Source: Leptasterias polaris | Taxonomy: Eukaryota > Echinodermata > Asteroidea > Forcipulatida > Asteriidae | Direction: 5' to 3' | Assembly (NCBI GenBank): GCA_037783415.1 | Contig: JAZGTN010000150.1 | Location: 4,526,001 to 4,590,000 of the forward strand | Length of the DNA: 64,000 bases | Shown: one piece after another, positions 33,485 through 43,835 of the stretch | Layout: every line of letters starts with the position of its first letter | Numbering within the stretch: the first letter of the stretch is position 1 | Program-made: the position numbers and the translations under genes | Notes under the pieces: generated by a model | Databases searched by the model: none | Seen by the model: only the letters and a program-made list of their open reading frames with translations | What the model was told of the DNA's origin: nothing

Positions 33485-34702
33485 CTGTCATTAAGATGTT
33501 TAGAACATAACAGATACAGGTCTTTGTTTAAGTTTTGAAATTCTAGAGCTGATATCTTCAGTCTCTTGATTTCTTGTTCAAGCTCACTGTTCTTTGTTTG
33601 TACCTCCTTTTACCTTCTCTTTGCTATGTGCAATTTGGATGCACAATCACTGTTGTCACAAGTCATTGGCTGGTCTCCTGATGGAAAGAGAGGTGACGCC
33701 TTCCTCTTTGCCATGTTCTCGGTTATAATCAACTTCAAGCTCTTTTGCTTTGAAGCTTCTTGGTCCCGTTTTTGCTCTTTCTACAATTTAAATTAAATGT
33801 ATAAAAAGTTTGACATTATAAATGGTGGTAACCAAAAGCCTTCTGTGCAGGCAGAGGCTATAATGTCATGTCGACCACATTGACCATTTGCATAACAAAA
33901 GGGGTGGGTGCATTCCACTTAACTTAAAAACGTATCGGAACTTTTGTCAGAAACGTTTGCAATGAAATCATTGGAACTGATTGTAAGTGTAAACAACAAT
34001 GTAATTTAAATGGGGTTTTTTATTTCAAAAAATGTCATTGTCTCATTGTTCTCTTCTGTTGTGCACCTGGCAAGCCTGACACTCCTTGGTCATCTGCTTG
34101 GTCCTCTGGATTCTCCTTTGTTGAGCGTTGAAAGCTGTCATCACTAGATGAATTGGTTGTAATGGTATCATCAGCACCATCCAATTCATCCATGAGAATG
34201 TCTGAATCTTAAGATCAAGGATATGAAATAAATCAAATCAATTTTGTTGGTACAACTAGGATGTTAAGAGTCAAGATTCCATGCTCTGATAACATTTTAA
34301 GGAAAGTGATCACCACTGATTAACTGATATGTTATAAGTTATGTCTGTATGGAGGCAGCGTGTGCGGTGCGGTTTTGCAGTACATTATATTAGCCTAATC
34401 CTTTCAGTGATCCATCCATTCTCCATATAGCCCTATCTCCATTCTCTTCTTGATATGAACTTTTTGTGTGTGCGGAGATCTTCACTGGAGGATCGTCATA
34501 AAAATCTTCAGGCTATTTTAAAACTGAAATGACGTTAAATTATATACCTTGCCTGAAATCAGCAGCAGGATCACATGTTGTGACTGTTGTGGGAGCACAT
34601 CTAGCCATACTCGTAGACGTGGTAGATGAGCTATTTCTTAAGATGCTTTCATGGAGATCTAATTCATCTTCATCTGAGGATAACTCAGCATCCAAGTGCC
34701 CT
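33485..34702 (-). CDS. Coiled-coil nuclear-type protein, four internal exons, partial
   Basis: Exons 34702-34548, 34207-34067, 33776-33614 and 33586-33485 join in phase. Exon 1 is acidic and Ser/Thr-rich (AELSSDEDELDLHESILR). Exon 2 is similar (SDILMDELDGADDTITTN, SSSDDSFQRSTKENPEDQ). Exon 3 is Lys-rich with a Cys pair (ENMAKRKASPLFP, TCDNSDCASKLHIAKR). Exon 4 forms a coiled coil (SELEQEIKRLKISALEFQNL). The order acidic stretch, basic stretch, coiled coil resembles the BEN gene at 11535-18206, so a BEN-type ending is possible but not seen in phase. Start and end exons are missing. The last donor (33485) is uncertain. Confidence 0.5.
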
Positions 34703-35463
34703 CTGAGAAATACACAAATAAACCCAACAGAAATCATCTACGCTAGAGCCCATTTTTATCCTTTTTGGCACAATATTCATGGTGTTTATTTAATTATTCA
34801 AATGATGAAGATTCCATTTTTTATATCCCAATTCTTGCATTGGGTCACAGAGTGTAAGTGTAAAATACGTAGCGTGTAGTGCGCCCTCTATTGGATGATT
34901 TATAAACCTGCCTAACACTGTAACAGGTGGATTGCACATGAAGTCACATATCAAACAACCCTCTCTGGGTGACAAATGTTGGCCGTCAGTGCTGATGATA
35001 ACATTTAGATTTCCATTACAATGTCACCTTTGTACCTCAAACATGAAACGTTCAACAAAATTCAGCGGGGATTGTAGGAAATTTTTGCAATCCACCTTGA
35101 TCACCTGATGTGGCAACCGTAATTTTTCAAACATTAAACAAATCTTTCCTAACTCCTTTATTGATGTCTCATTTGCATTTTCATTTTGTTTTTTATTCTG
35201 TTTTGTTTTATGTGGATGTGTGTCCTGGAGATAAAACCAAACTGAGCTGAAACTGAGAGAGCAAGACAACTTCCATTGTATGTTGGTGAGTTACTGTATT
35301 TAATGTTTTCAAAGTCACATTTTGACCTATTTCTTAAGCCACATGAAGTATGTGTTTCTCCTTGGCTATTTAAACGTGTTCATGAGGTGGTCTGTTTCAT
35401 ATTTTCTTAGCTACTGACCAGCAACTCAAATTTGTCAAACTTCTTTGTCAAACTTCTTTTTGT
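34703..35463. other. No supported gene
   Basis: No exon or repeat recognised. Confidence 0.4.
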
Positions 35464-35615
35464 CAAATATGCCTCGAAATTGTGTGGTTTTCCTTTTACC
35501 TTGCGAACTAACACGGTCGGCCATTTTGTGGAGTAACAGATTTGACTCCACAAAATGGCCGACCGTGTTAGTTCACGATGTGAAAGGAAAACCACGCAAT
35601 TTTGAGGCATATTTG
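35464..35615. mobile_element. Foldback miniature element
   Basis: Two 71-base arms (35464-35534 and 35545-35615) are near-perfect reverse complements around a ten-base loop. CAAATATGCCTC at the outer left pairs with GAGGCATATTTG at the outer right, and the inner arms pair through GGCCATTTTGTGGAGT. Looks like a MITE; the parent family is unknown. Confidence 0.8.
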
Positions 35616-36017
35616 TGTGGATCATTGTATTCTACTTTTAAAGCATCTTTCTAACCATACGGTTTCAAACGCTTTTTATAGACCAACTCGCCCGATCCAA
35701 GGCAACGTGTTCCTTTAACTCCTTATTCGTATACTTTGCTCAAGATTCTGTGTTGAAGGTTGAACCCAGAAATGTCCTTTTCAAGCAGGTCAACTTCAGC
35801 TAACTGGTCAATTACAAACGGGAGGTCAAATCAGTCTCTTTGGATAAAGCCTGGTGTTCACCAGAAACCAAGATTCCCTGCAACTACTTTGAAATGACAT
35901 TGTCTATTTTTGTTGTATTATATTTTTGTGTTAATAATATATTTTTGTGTTAATATAGTTGTTTACTTTTCATTTTCCTAAAGGTATGCATTAAAAGATG
36001 TCTGCTGAGGATCCTTA

Positions 36018-36164
36018 ATGAAAATAACCCTGCCTGATAGAAGACCTACTACCCAGCCTGATAGCAGACCCAATACCCTGCCTAATAGCAGACCTACTAC
36101 CCTGCCTGATAGCAGACCTACTACCCTGCCTGATAGCAGACCTACTACCCTGCCTGATAGATGA
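36018..36164 (+). repeat. 24-bp minisatellite, readable as eight-residue repeats
   Basis: About eleven units of CCTGATAGCAGACCTACTACC-type sequence run from 36030 to 36290, translating as PDSRPTTL/Q. An ATG at 36018 opens the frame, which stays open for 48 codons until a TGA at 36162 in a variant unit. The period is a multiple of three and the frame continues beyond the stop. This may be coding in origin, but no splice partners or conserved domain are seen. Confidence 0.5.
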
Positions 36165-36389
36165 CCTACTACCCAGCCTGATAGAAGACCTACTACACTG
36201 CCTGATAGCAGACTTACTACCCTGCCTGATAGCAGACCTACTACCCAGCCTGATAGCAGACCTAAAACCCTGCCTGACAGTACATCAGATGCAGTTTCAA
36301 TCTCATTTTCAAAAGATTATTTTAACGAAATGGATAAGAATAAGCATTAATAAGAGGAAGTTCATTTTTTTAATTTTTTAATTTTTTTA

Positions 36390-36745
36390 AATGCGATATC
36401 GCCTAACTCACAAGGCCACGGACGGCCACTCAAGGTGAGGGCTACACATAACTGATTTGGGCTATCAACCCAAATCAATTGACACCAGGGGCACGTTGCC
36501 TCTTACTCCTGGGGCTGAAACAGGGTTACCCTCTTCACAGTCCTTAAGGATGTGGGCATGGGTATCATCCACTAGGAGCCTTTCTGGTAGAGCAGAATGC
36601 ACTACCTTCCCAACTTTTTCGAAGCAATTATGGTTAAGTGCCTTGCTCAAGGGCACAAGTGTCATGACCGGGTATCGAACCCACACTCTGCTGCTGAAAA
36701 CACCAGAGCTTAGGTCCGGTGACCTAGACCGCTCGGCCACGACAC
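36390..36745 (-). mobile_element. tRNA-derived SINE
   Basis: The minus-strand head (36743-36661) reads GTCGTGGCCGAGCGGTCTAG (A box) and GTGTGGGTTCGATACCCGG (B box), like a tRNA-Leu/Ser with a long variable arm. It is followed by CACTTGTGCCCTTGAGCAAG and CACTTAACCATAATTGC, a body I associate with SINEs of fish and echinoderms. Confidence 0.8.
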
Positions 36746-38179
36746 GCCACGACTCTTTCTTGGGAAGCTCTATTCGAGAAAAGTGAAAAAACATACATAC
36801 TTTGTATTGAAAACATCTACTTCTTGAGCTTGGCATATCATTTCAAATTTTGTAACATGGGGTGAAGTTTTTCTGTTGGTTGCCACTCGCATACTGTCAT
36901 ACTTAGAGGCCATTCAAAGTCAATGTACAATGTGTACTCACCCACCCTTCCCCAATTTTCGATGTTTACATATTGATTGGCTTCATAATACCATCTTTAA
37001 ACTGAAGAACAAAGTAATGCCTAAAATGAACCAAAAGTTTAGATCAAAGGTCTCCAACATCAGTAGTTTTTACTGCTGTAGTTTTTATGGCTTAAACAAA
37101 CAATTTTGTAGTTTAATCAAGAATGAAATTGACAATCTTGGCCAACTTGCCAATAAATGCTTAATATGATCTTGAAAAGTTAAAACAATACTGAAATGTT
37201 TTCTCATGACTCCTTAGACCAATGTAGCTGAAACTGTCACACGGTTGTTATTTCATGAATATGTTGGGTCACATCAAGTGTGGATACTGGTCTTTGACAT
37301 TGTTACCAATGACGTACACACCCTTTAAAAAATACTTTTTGTTCTCTTCCAGCTTTAGTTTTTGTCACTTAGTCATTTCTTGCAACACTTTCCAATTTTC
37401 AATCTTAACATAGCCTGTGTGACTTAGCTGTGTTATTTGGCATTTTCCACATTTTAATGTTGCGATTAGTTTACAGTGGGCAATAATAGTTTAAGTGATT
37501 CAAACCCTATGAAAATGGATGAGATTGTTGTAAAGAAAGGATTGGAAAGTTTGACAAATTTGATTTGTGTTTATTCTGTTTTTGTAATGATTTTGTTAAA
37601 ACTACGCCAACTATGGGAGGGTATTAACAATTGAACAGTTTTACTGTTCCATGTACATGTGTACGATATTTGGGCTTATGGGTAAGAATTTTAATAGTGC
37701 CATATAAAACCAAAGGAATGCTGTTCTTGGGTTGAAATTTCGTGGTGTACTGTTTTTGGGGTTGGTGTGAACCAGAGGACAACGGCAAGCGTTGAGGCTG
37801 TTGTGTCAAACCGGTGTAACCTGTAGCGGTCCAGCGGGTGTTTGAAGCCCTCCCAGGAACGCAAATTCTCCCGGGATTTTCAGACCCAAGGACAACCATT
37901 ATTGAGGCCAAATGCAATGAGTTCCCATGACGTTAAACCCTTACTGGATTGAACCCTCGTGGTTAGAGTTGCCGCAACGTTCTTTGGGGCGACTCCATGC
38001 GGGTCTACAGATTGTGACTGGGGTGCAGGTCTACCCTTCTGGTGGGCAGCTGGGTTTTCTTAGCGAGTCATAGAACAGAGTGGCTGATCAACACAGAACT
38101 GTTCCACTCAAGTTTATTTCAGTTATTTGTGTGAAATCTGTTCTGTAGGCCTTTGCTTCTTTGTATTATTTTGGGGTTG

Positions 38180-38390
38180 AACAAAGAAAAAAGAAATTTT
38201 TTCTAGAACCTGTGACCTTCGGATTAACATGTCGCACTCTACCAACTGAGCTATCTAGCCCTATTTTGCCAGTCGCCCTATTTTGTCAATATCTTTGTTA
38301 ATGGGTGCCAGTGAGAAGCCTTTAATCTAGAGGTCACAGGTTCAAGTCACACTCTTAGTAAATTTTCTTTGTTCAACCAGAAAGTGCTTA
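38180..38390. mobile_element. tRNA-derived SINE head and inverted partial copy
   Basis: On the minus strand 38262-38204 reads TAGCTCAGTTGGTAGAG (A box) and GGTCACAGGTTCTA (B box). A second B box with the same tail (GGTCACAGGTTCAA, then AATTTTCTTTGTTCAACC) lies in plus orientation at about 38330-38385, making an inverted pair. Confidence 0.7.
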
Positions 38391-38416
38391 AAAATTTAGT
38401 TTCCTTGTGGTTGATT

Positions 38417-38505
38417 ACTTCTTTATATTAAATACTTATTTATATTAAATGCTTATTTATACCTTTTTATATTAAATACCTATTTTTACTTATTTATATT
38501 AAATC
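38417..38505. repeat. AT-rich short tandem repeat
   Basis: Repeated TTTATATTAAATACTTA-type units of irregular length. Low complexity. Confidence 0.6.
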
Positions 38506-41030
38506 AATTTGTAAATACTAGTCTGAAATAAGATTGATGGTGTTAAAATTATTGTGCAATGCTATTAAATTGTTTATGTGCGTTTGGCATTTCTAATCCG
38601 TTGTCTCTGCATTGCAGTCTTGTGTTTTGGTTGTCTGTCGGTATTGGTCTTAGTGGAGTGGCGCTAGGGTCCACTCCATTACACTGGTGTAACAGATAAT
38701 TCATCAGTTAAGGTGTAATTTATGCTCAAAAATGATGCAGTAAACATTACTAATACATTTTTATTTAACTTGACTCTAGCTATTAGCTACATTTTCGGGG
38801 GAAATTATATTTCGGGGGAGATTATCAAGTCAATTTTGCTTAAAAACCCCAAGTATTAAAACATTTACAAATATTAATAAATCAAAACATACAATAGGTC
38901 AAGTGACGTGTAATGGTATTGATAAGGATGCATTTTAAAGCAGAAATTCAAGCTTGAAAATTAGTCCCCCCCCCCCGAAATTAGGATCAATTATTATTGT
39001 GTGGTGTAATTATGTTCTAAAATAGTGCAGTAGAAACTGCTCGGGGGGTGGGGGGGGGGGGTTTTCTGCCAAGATATTAGCTGTTATAAAATTATAAAAT
39101 GCATACTTGGTCTAGTTGATATGTGGGAGTAAAATTGTATCTGAGCCTGTTGATGTTACATATTTTTTTCGGTAAAGCTAAAAGATCAAAAGTGCTTATA
39201 AAGTGTGGCTATTTCTCTGTTTTTAGGCGTTTCGAGGTTTCACCCCCCCAAAACGCCAAAGCTCAAAGCTTCCGGGGGCTTCGCCCCCTGGACCCCCACC
39301 AACTGTTTTAAGATTCATCGGTAACAAAGAAGAGACGTTGAAGAATTCAAAAATTCACAGGGACCCCGGTTAACATACATGAATATTGTCCATTGACAAA
39401 TAGGGGGTGGGGGGGGGGAAGGAAGGGGTGGAGATTGTCGAATATTAAAAGTTTGTGTGTTTCAATTATAAGATTAATAAGTGCACCTCCTGTCCCCCCA
39501 CATTTCAAGACGGATTGACGCCCCTGGTTTCTATCTTTGGTAACTTCAAGGTTTTCACATTTTTTATTGTAAGGTGACATAAGCAAATTGTCTGGCAGTT
39601 TGAAATGGCATAAAAGAGGGTGCCCACTTTGTAGCAGGAAATTGAAGAAGGGTGGGGCAAGTCCAGCATTTATTTATATATATTTTTTCACATTTGGGAC
39701 AGTATGGCGCATTATGGTGTGATTTTATTCACTAAAATGATGCAGCATAAAAACAGGCCAATAAATGAAAAATCACAGTCCACCAACCACCTTTATCAAG
39801 ATTGGGTCCATCATCAAGGTCAAAATTGATGCGCTAAAAAAGATTTAGTAGACACTAGACACTGATGCTTTTCTTTTTTGGGGGGAAATGTTTATCTTTG
39901 GGAAATGTTTATCTTTGGGGAATTTGCTGGCAAATCCGTATTATTTACAAATGTGCCAGATGCAATAAGTCTGGTCATGGGGAAAGGCTTGGGGTGGCTT
40001 GCTTCATTTTCAAGTAAAAATCAAAATTGATGAAATTTATGCCAAATAACAAATAGCCCCTTGAGCGTTAGGTAAAGAAACAAATTCGAATCTAAAACAT
40101 GCTTTTAGTTAGTATTTCGTTCCTCCAAATTGTCATTTTGTCCCCTTGAAATAATATTTCATTCCCTAATAATTTTGATTTCCTTCAAAATCATATCGTT
40201 CCCTCGAAATATGGTAGTAAATTGGTTGAGCAAACGAAGATTACGGCTGCCCCAAATTCTAACTACAGAGGGCGCTCCAGCTACCGAATCCATTTTCACA
40301 CGTGCCTGGATTGCCATGCTTGCATTCTGCTATTTGCTATTGGCTTCATACTGCATGCTGCGCGCATGGATGGACCATGGACTCGCTGTGAACAGGAAGC
40401 AACACATAAACAACGTTTGTTGACGTTTAATAGTATTATTTATTATAAAATAACGACAAGAAGCCAACAGATTATCCACATGGTTGGATTGGACAAATTG
40501 CCCGGCAACTGCTGGATCTGGACTGACGGAGAAAGGGTTGAGTAGATGCTCGGAACGGACTCCCCACTCAACCAACTCTATGCTGTGTGGAGAGTGCACG
40601 CAAAGTTTTGTTACTACTGCACAGTGCACATTGGACTAGCAACAACAACCACACACCTAAACCATGGAGGAAGGAATAGTACAGTAACCACCATAGAGAA
40701 AGGACGACCGACTTGTGCAGGGAGTTAGTTGGTGGTTTCGAGCGGCCGCCATGACGGATTTTACTCACACAACCCATTGTTGTATGCAGTTTGTCGCTGT
40801 TCAGAACTGTGTCAGGACAGTAGTGTTATAGTGTCACAGGAGGTGACAGTAGGTAAACTGTACTTGGTTGTTGGTTGTAGCTGCTAGTGCTAGTCAGTAA
40901 TGAATGAAAGCGACGGCCTTTAATTATTCAGCAGCAGCCACACTTAATTGACGACACACGCGGGTTTGAGTGTGGCTTGCTTTCCAAGTTCCATGTCTTC
41001 ATGAAGAAGTCACCGGCGCAGCAACAGTGA
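38506..41030. other. Stretch without supported gene
   Basis: Contains G and C runs (near 38966 and 39045-39062). A GC-rich hairpin-like motif at 39268-39292 (CCGGGGGCTTCGCCCCCTGG) recurs in many animal repeats. The part from about 40550 onward is richer in CpG and could be 5' untranslated sequence of the exon at 41031. Confidence 0.4.
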
Positions 41031-41121
41031 ATGCGGGGACCGTACAGTCCGGCGAATCATCGTGAATTTCAAGTTAAGAGGAGCTATTCGAATTCGAAGG
41101 TGAACTTTTACAACATCGGGG
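41031..41121 (+). CDS. Possible first coding exon of a plus-strand gene
   Basis: An ATG opens MRGPYSPANHREFQVKRS and continues to NFYNIGG with a strong donor (GGGG|GTAAGC) at 41122. Composition is protein-like and the preceding 500 bases are CpG-richer than the surroundings, fitting a promoter and 5' leader. No second exon (phase 1) was recognised before the end of the window. Family unknown. The AUG context is weak (T at -3). Confidence 0.35.
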
Positions 41122-41665
41122 GTAAGCAAACTTCAGTACATTTGTTCATTTATTCTTCCAAAAATTCAAAGGAGATAAAAAAACGTTTGTTTCTCGTCAG
41201 GGCCATTTTTAAAATGCATGAAAATGTTCAATGTTTATAAAAACAAATTCTTCCTACATTTTTATACAATGAAGTGGAAAGTGCCCTCGTAAAGGAAAAT
41301 TGCACTGCTGCATGTAAATAAATGACATTAACATTACATGTGTGAATGGGTATAGCCGTTTCCTATTTACTTACTTTTGGTCTTGAACTTTGTCAAATGT
41401 TTTGCTTCGCGAACATCGGATTTTGCGTTGGCAATGGCATATGACTATAGTGTTGGTATTGTATGTATGTATGGGAGGAACCCTCCGTGCGCTTATGTGC
41501 ACTCACGCAAAAAAAAATTATGTTTCCATTGTTTACCTTTCAATCTCAGCAACAATCATCTACCCACACTCATGGAGGCAGAAAATTTATAATTCCAAAG
41601 CCCATGAAACATTCATGGTTCAAAGGTTGGTTTGTGGATCCGGTGTATTGATGCATGTATGATAC

Positions 41666-41728
41666 TAGTTGCGATAATCGTAACCCTCCTCTCCCGTCGG
41701 GAGAGGAGGGTTACGATTATCGCAACTA
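41666..41728. repeat. Perfect 31-bp palindrome
   Basis: The arm from 41666 to 41696 (outer TAGTTGCGATAATCG, inner CTCCTCTCCCG) is exactly reverse-complemented at 41698-41728 with one base between. The flanks (ATGTATGATAC / TACATGATACAT) extend the symmetry imperfectly. Too perfect to be chance. Confidence 0.9.
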
Positions 41729-42050
41729 TACATGATACATGGCATGCTGCGCTGTCATGTTCGTCCCCGTGTCGTGCATTGTGAAGGACCAAATGTGGGT
41801 CGTTTTTGAATTTGCGGCTGTGGTGGTGTAGCTGGACCACAACGTATTTTGTGCGTGTTTTAAATTGGTAACAACCGAATACAGAAGCCAATTCGGACAT
41901 TCATAGATTCATACACAGAGCGCATGTTTATTTAAATTACAACAGACGTGCGTGCATGCACAGACCATACAGGCTTCCTCTCCATGTACGTACAGGCGTG
42001 AAAGACAGTGCAACAACATTGTTAAATAACAATTGCAAACTACAAAAATG

Positions 42051-42202
42051 TATTATTTTTTAAATACTGTCCCAGTTTGAGTAATTCTACTGAGTAATTG
42101 AGGATACAGCCAGCCAGTAATATAAGTATTATTTTTTAAATACTGTCCCAGTTTGAGTAATTCTACTGAGTAATTGAGGATACAGCCAGCCAGTAATATA
42201 AG
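42051..42202. repeat. 76-bp exact tandem duplication
   Basis: The unit beginning TATTATTTTTTAAATACTGT and ending CAGTAATATAAG occurs twice in direct succession without a difference that I can see. Confidence 0.9.
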
Positions 42203-42929
42203 CATAACTGTTCTTTCATAGTATCTTGTTTCATTTTATTCATTGTTGACTTTTTCAACAAAACATAACAGTATTACCGAAGAGGTTTCTTTTTGATAAT
42301 TTCAGAGAAGGTAAAGTTAAAAACTAGAGAGGTACAATAAGGTAGAATATGGCACAATATTTAGAATCGAGAAAGTCACACATTGTCCTTCATAGGGCAT
42401 TGAAGTACACTCCTAACAAAACATACACTGAAATGTGAACATTTCATCAAAACGACTCCTCTCATTTACAAGACCAAAACTAATTCCTTACCCTTTTCGA
42501 CAAGATATAACTGGCTCCCACAAATCGTCATCTTCTAAAGCGATGTCACTCTAGAGCTCCTCGGGGTAAACAAACTGCCCTGATATCTTGTAGTTGACAC
42601 TGATACTGAAGTGAAAGGAAAGGATCAGTTTAAGAGAATATTATAAAACAAATATCGAGTGGCTCAGGTGGGTGAGTGGAATGGGAGGAATATTATCCCA
42701 AGGCAAAATTTTGACTGTTCGCCTCGTGAAATGGAACGTCAAAATTTTACCAACCATTCCACAAATTAATGCCACTTAATATTTTTTAAATATTCACAGT
42801 AGACACGGTTCCTTGTCCATCCCACATTTTGATAATTCTGACCCCCCCCCCCTTACGAAACAACATGGACGACTCCATATAGAAATGGGACGTAGACTGT
42901 ATGCAAAGATGATCCCAACTGTTGAATAG

Positions 42930-43835
42930 GAATTACTATTCCAGGCCTCAAACTTAATCATTTTTAGGGCAAGGCCACTTTGGCCTTGGAGCAAGCCAAA
43001 TTTTGGAGGGCACCAAGGCCAGTAGATTGGGCATTAAGGCCAAAAAGGCAATTTTAAAAAAGGCACGAAGGCCATCAATAAATAATTAGTTGTAAATAAA
43101 AAATAACACTTTTAGTTACCCTAACAGTTTTTTACACCAAATTAAAAAAATATAAATTGGAAAAATTGGCCAGAAGTTCCCCTATGGGTGGTTAACCCAA
43201 TGAAACAATTCAGCATGAATAAAATATTGATAAATCACATCTTATTCATAAACAAACTGTTAAACTGTAAGCCACCAGATGTCAACACACTTTCCAGGTT
43301 AAAAATAACACAACATCCACTCCTATGAGTCACAAAACCAGGTGAGTGAAGCAAGAGTATTACAAACTAAAACAATTGTATAACAATCTGTAGAGGATTA
43401 ACCACAAAGACACCACACAGGCAGCTTGTCTTTTGAGTGAAACAAGAGTACCAATTGTATAACAAACTGTGGAGGATTAAGATAAGAGTAATTGGGTCTC
43501 AACAGGAGTGTCAATCATTCTTCCAGGTGATGCCTGGATAGTGTCTGGGCCAACATTAAATAAAGAAAAGGATCTCCAACTGTCAGCTTCGTCTGTGTAG
43601 AAAAGTTAGTTTTTTCGTAATCATTGACAACTGTGTAAAAAAATATTCCGAAAAATCGCGGCAGCTGGTGCTTCTGAACAACACTGATAATGTATTTAAC
43701 TTCTATTTAAAAGGGCACCACGGCCAAAGGGAATTAAGGGCACGGCAATTATGGCTTTGAGGAAGGTGATTTTTGGAGGGGCACCACGGCCAGTCCGCCG
43801 CTGGGAAGTTTGAGGCCTGCTATTCCCCACTCTAG
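42930..43835. mobile_element. Non-autonomous 0.9-kb element, complete copy
   Basis: The ends are imperfect inverted repeats: ATTCCAGGCCTCAAACTT on the left and AAGTTTGAGGCCTGCTATTCC on the right. The body contains GGCCTTGGAGCAAGCCAAAT-type GC-rich repeats at both ends and an AT-rich middle. Partial copies lie at 1-575 (opposite orientation) and 57290-57600 (same orientation). No gene inside. Confidence 0.65.

Noticed and set aside
1..43835. The facing copies at 1-575 and 42930-43620 look like terminal inverted repeats of a giant ~43-kb element around the polymerase relic.
   Set aside because: The copy at 42930-43835 has its own inverted ends and is complete at 0.9 kb, and a third partial copy lies at 57290-57600. 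They are simply dispersed copies of a small element in opposite orientation.
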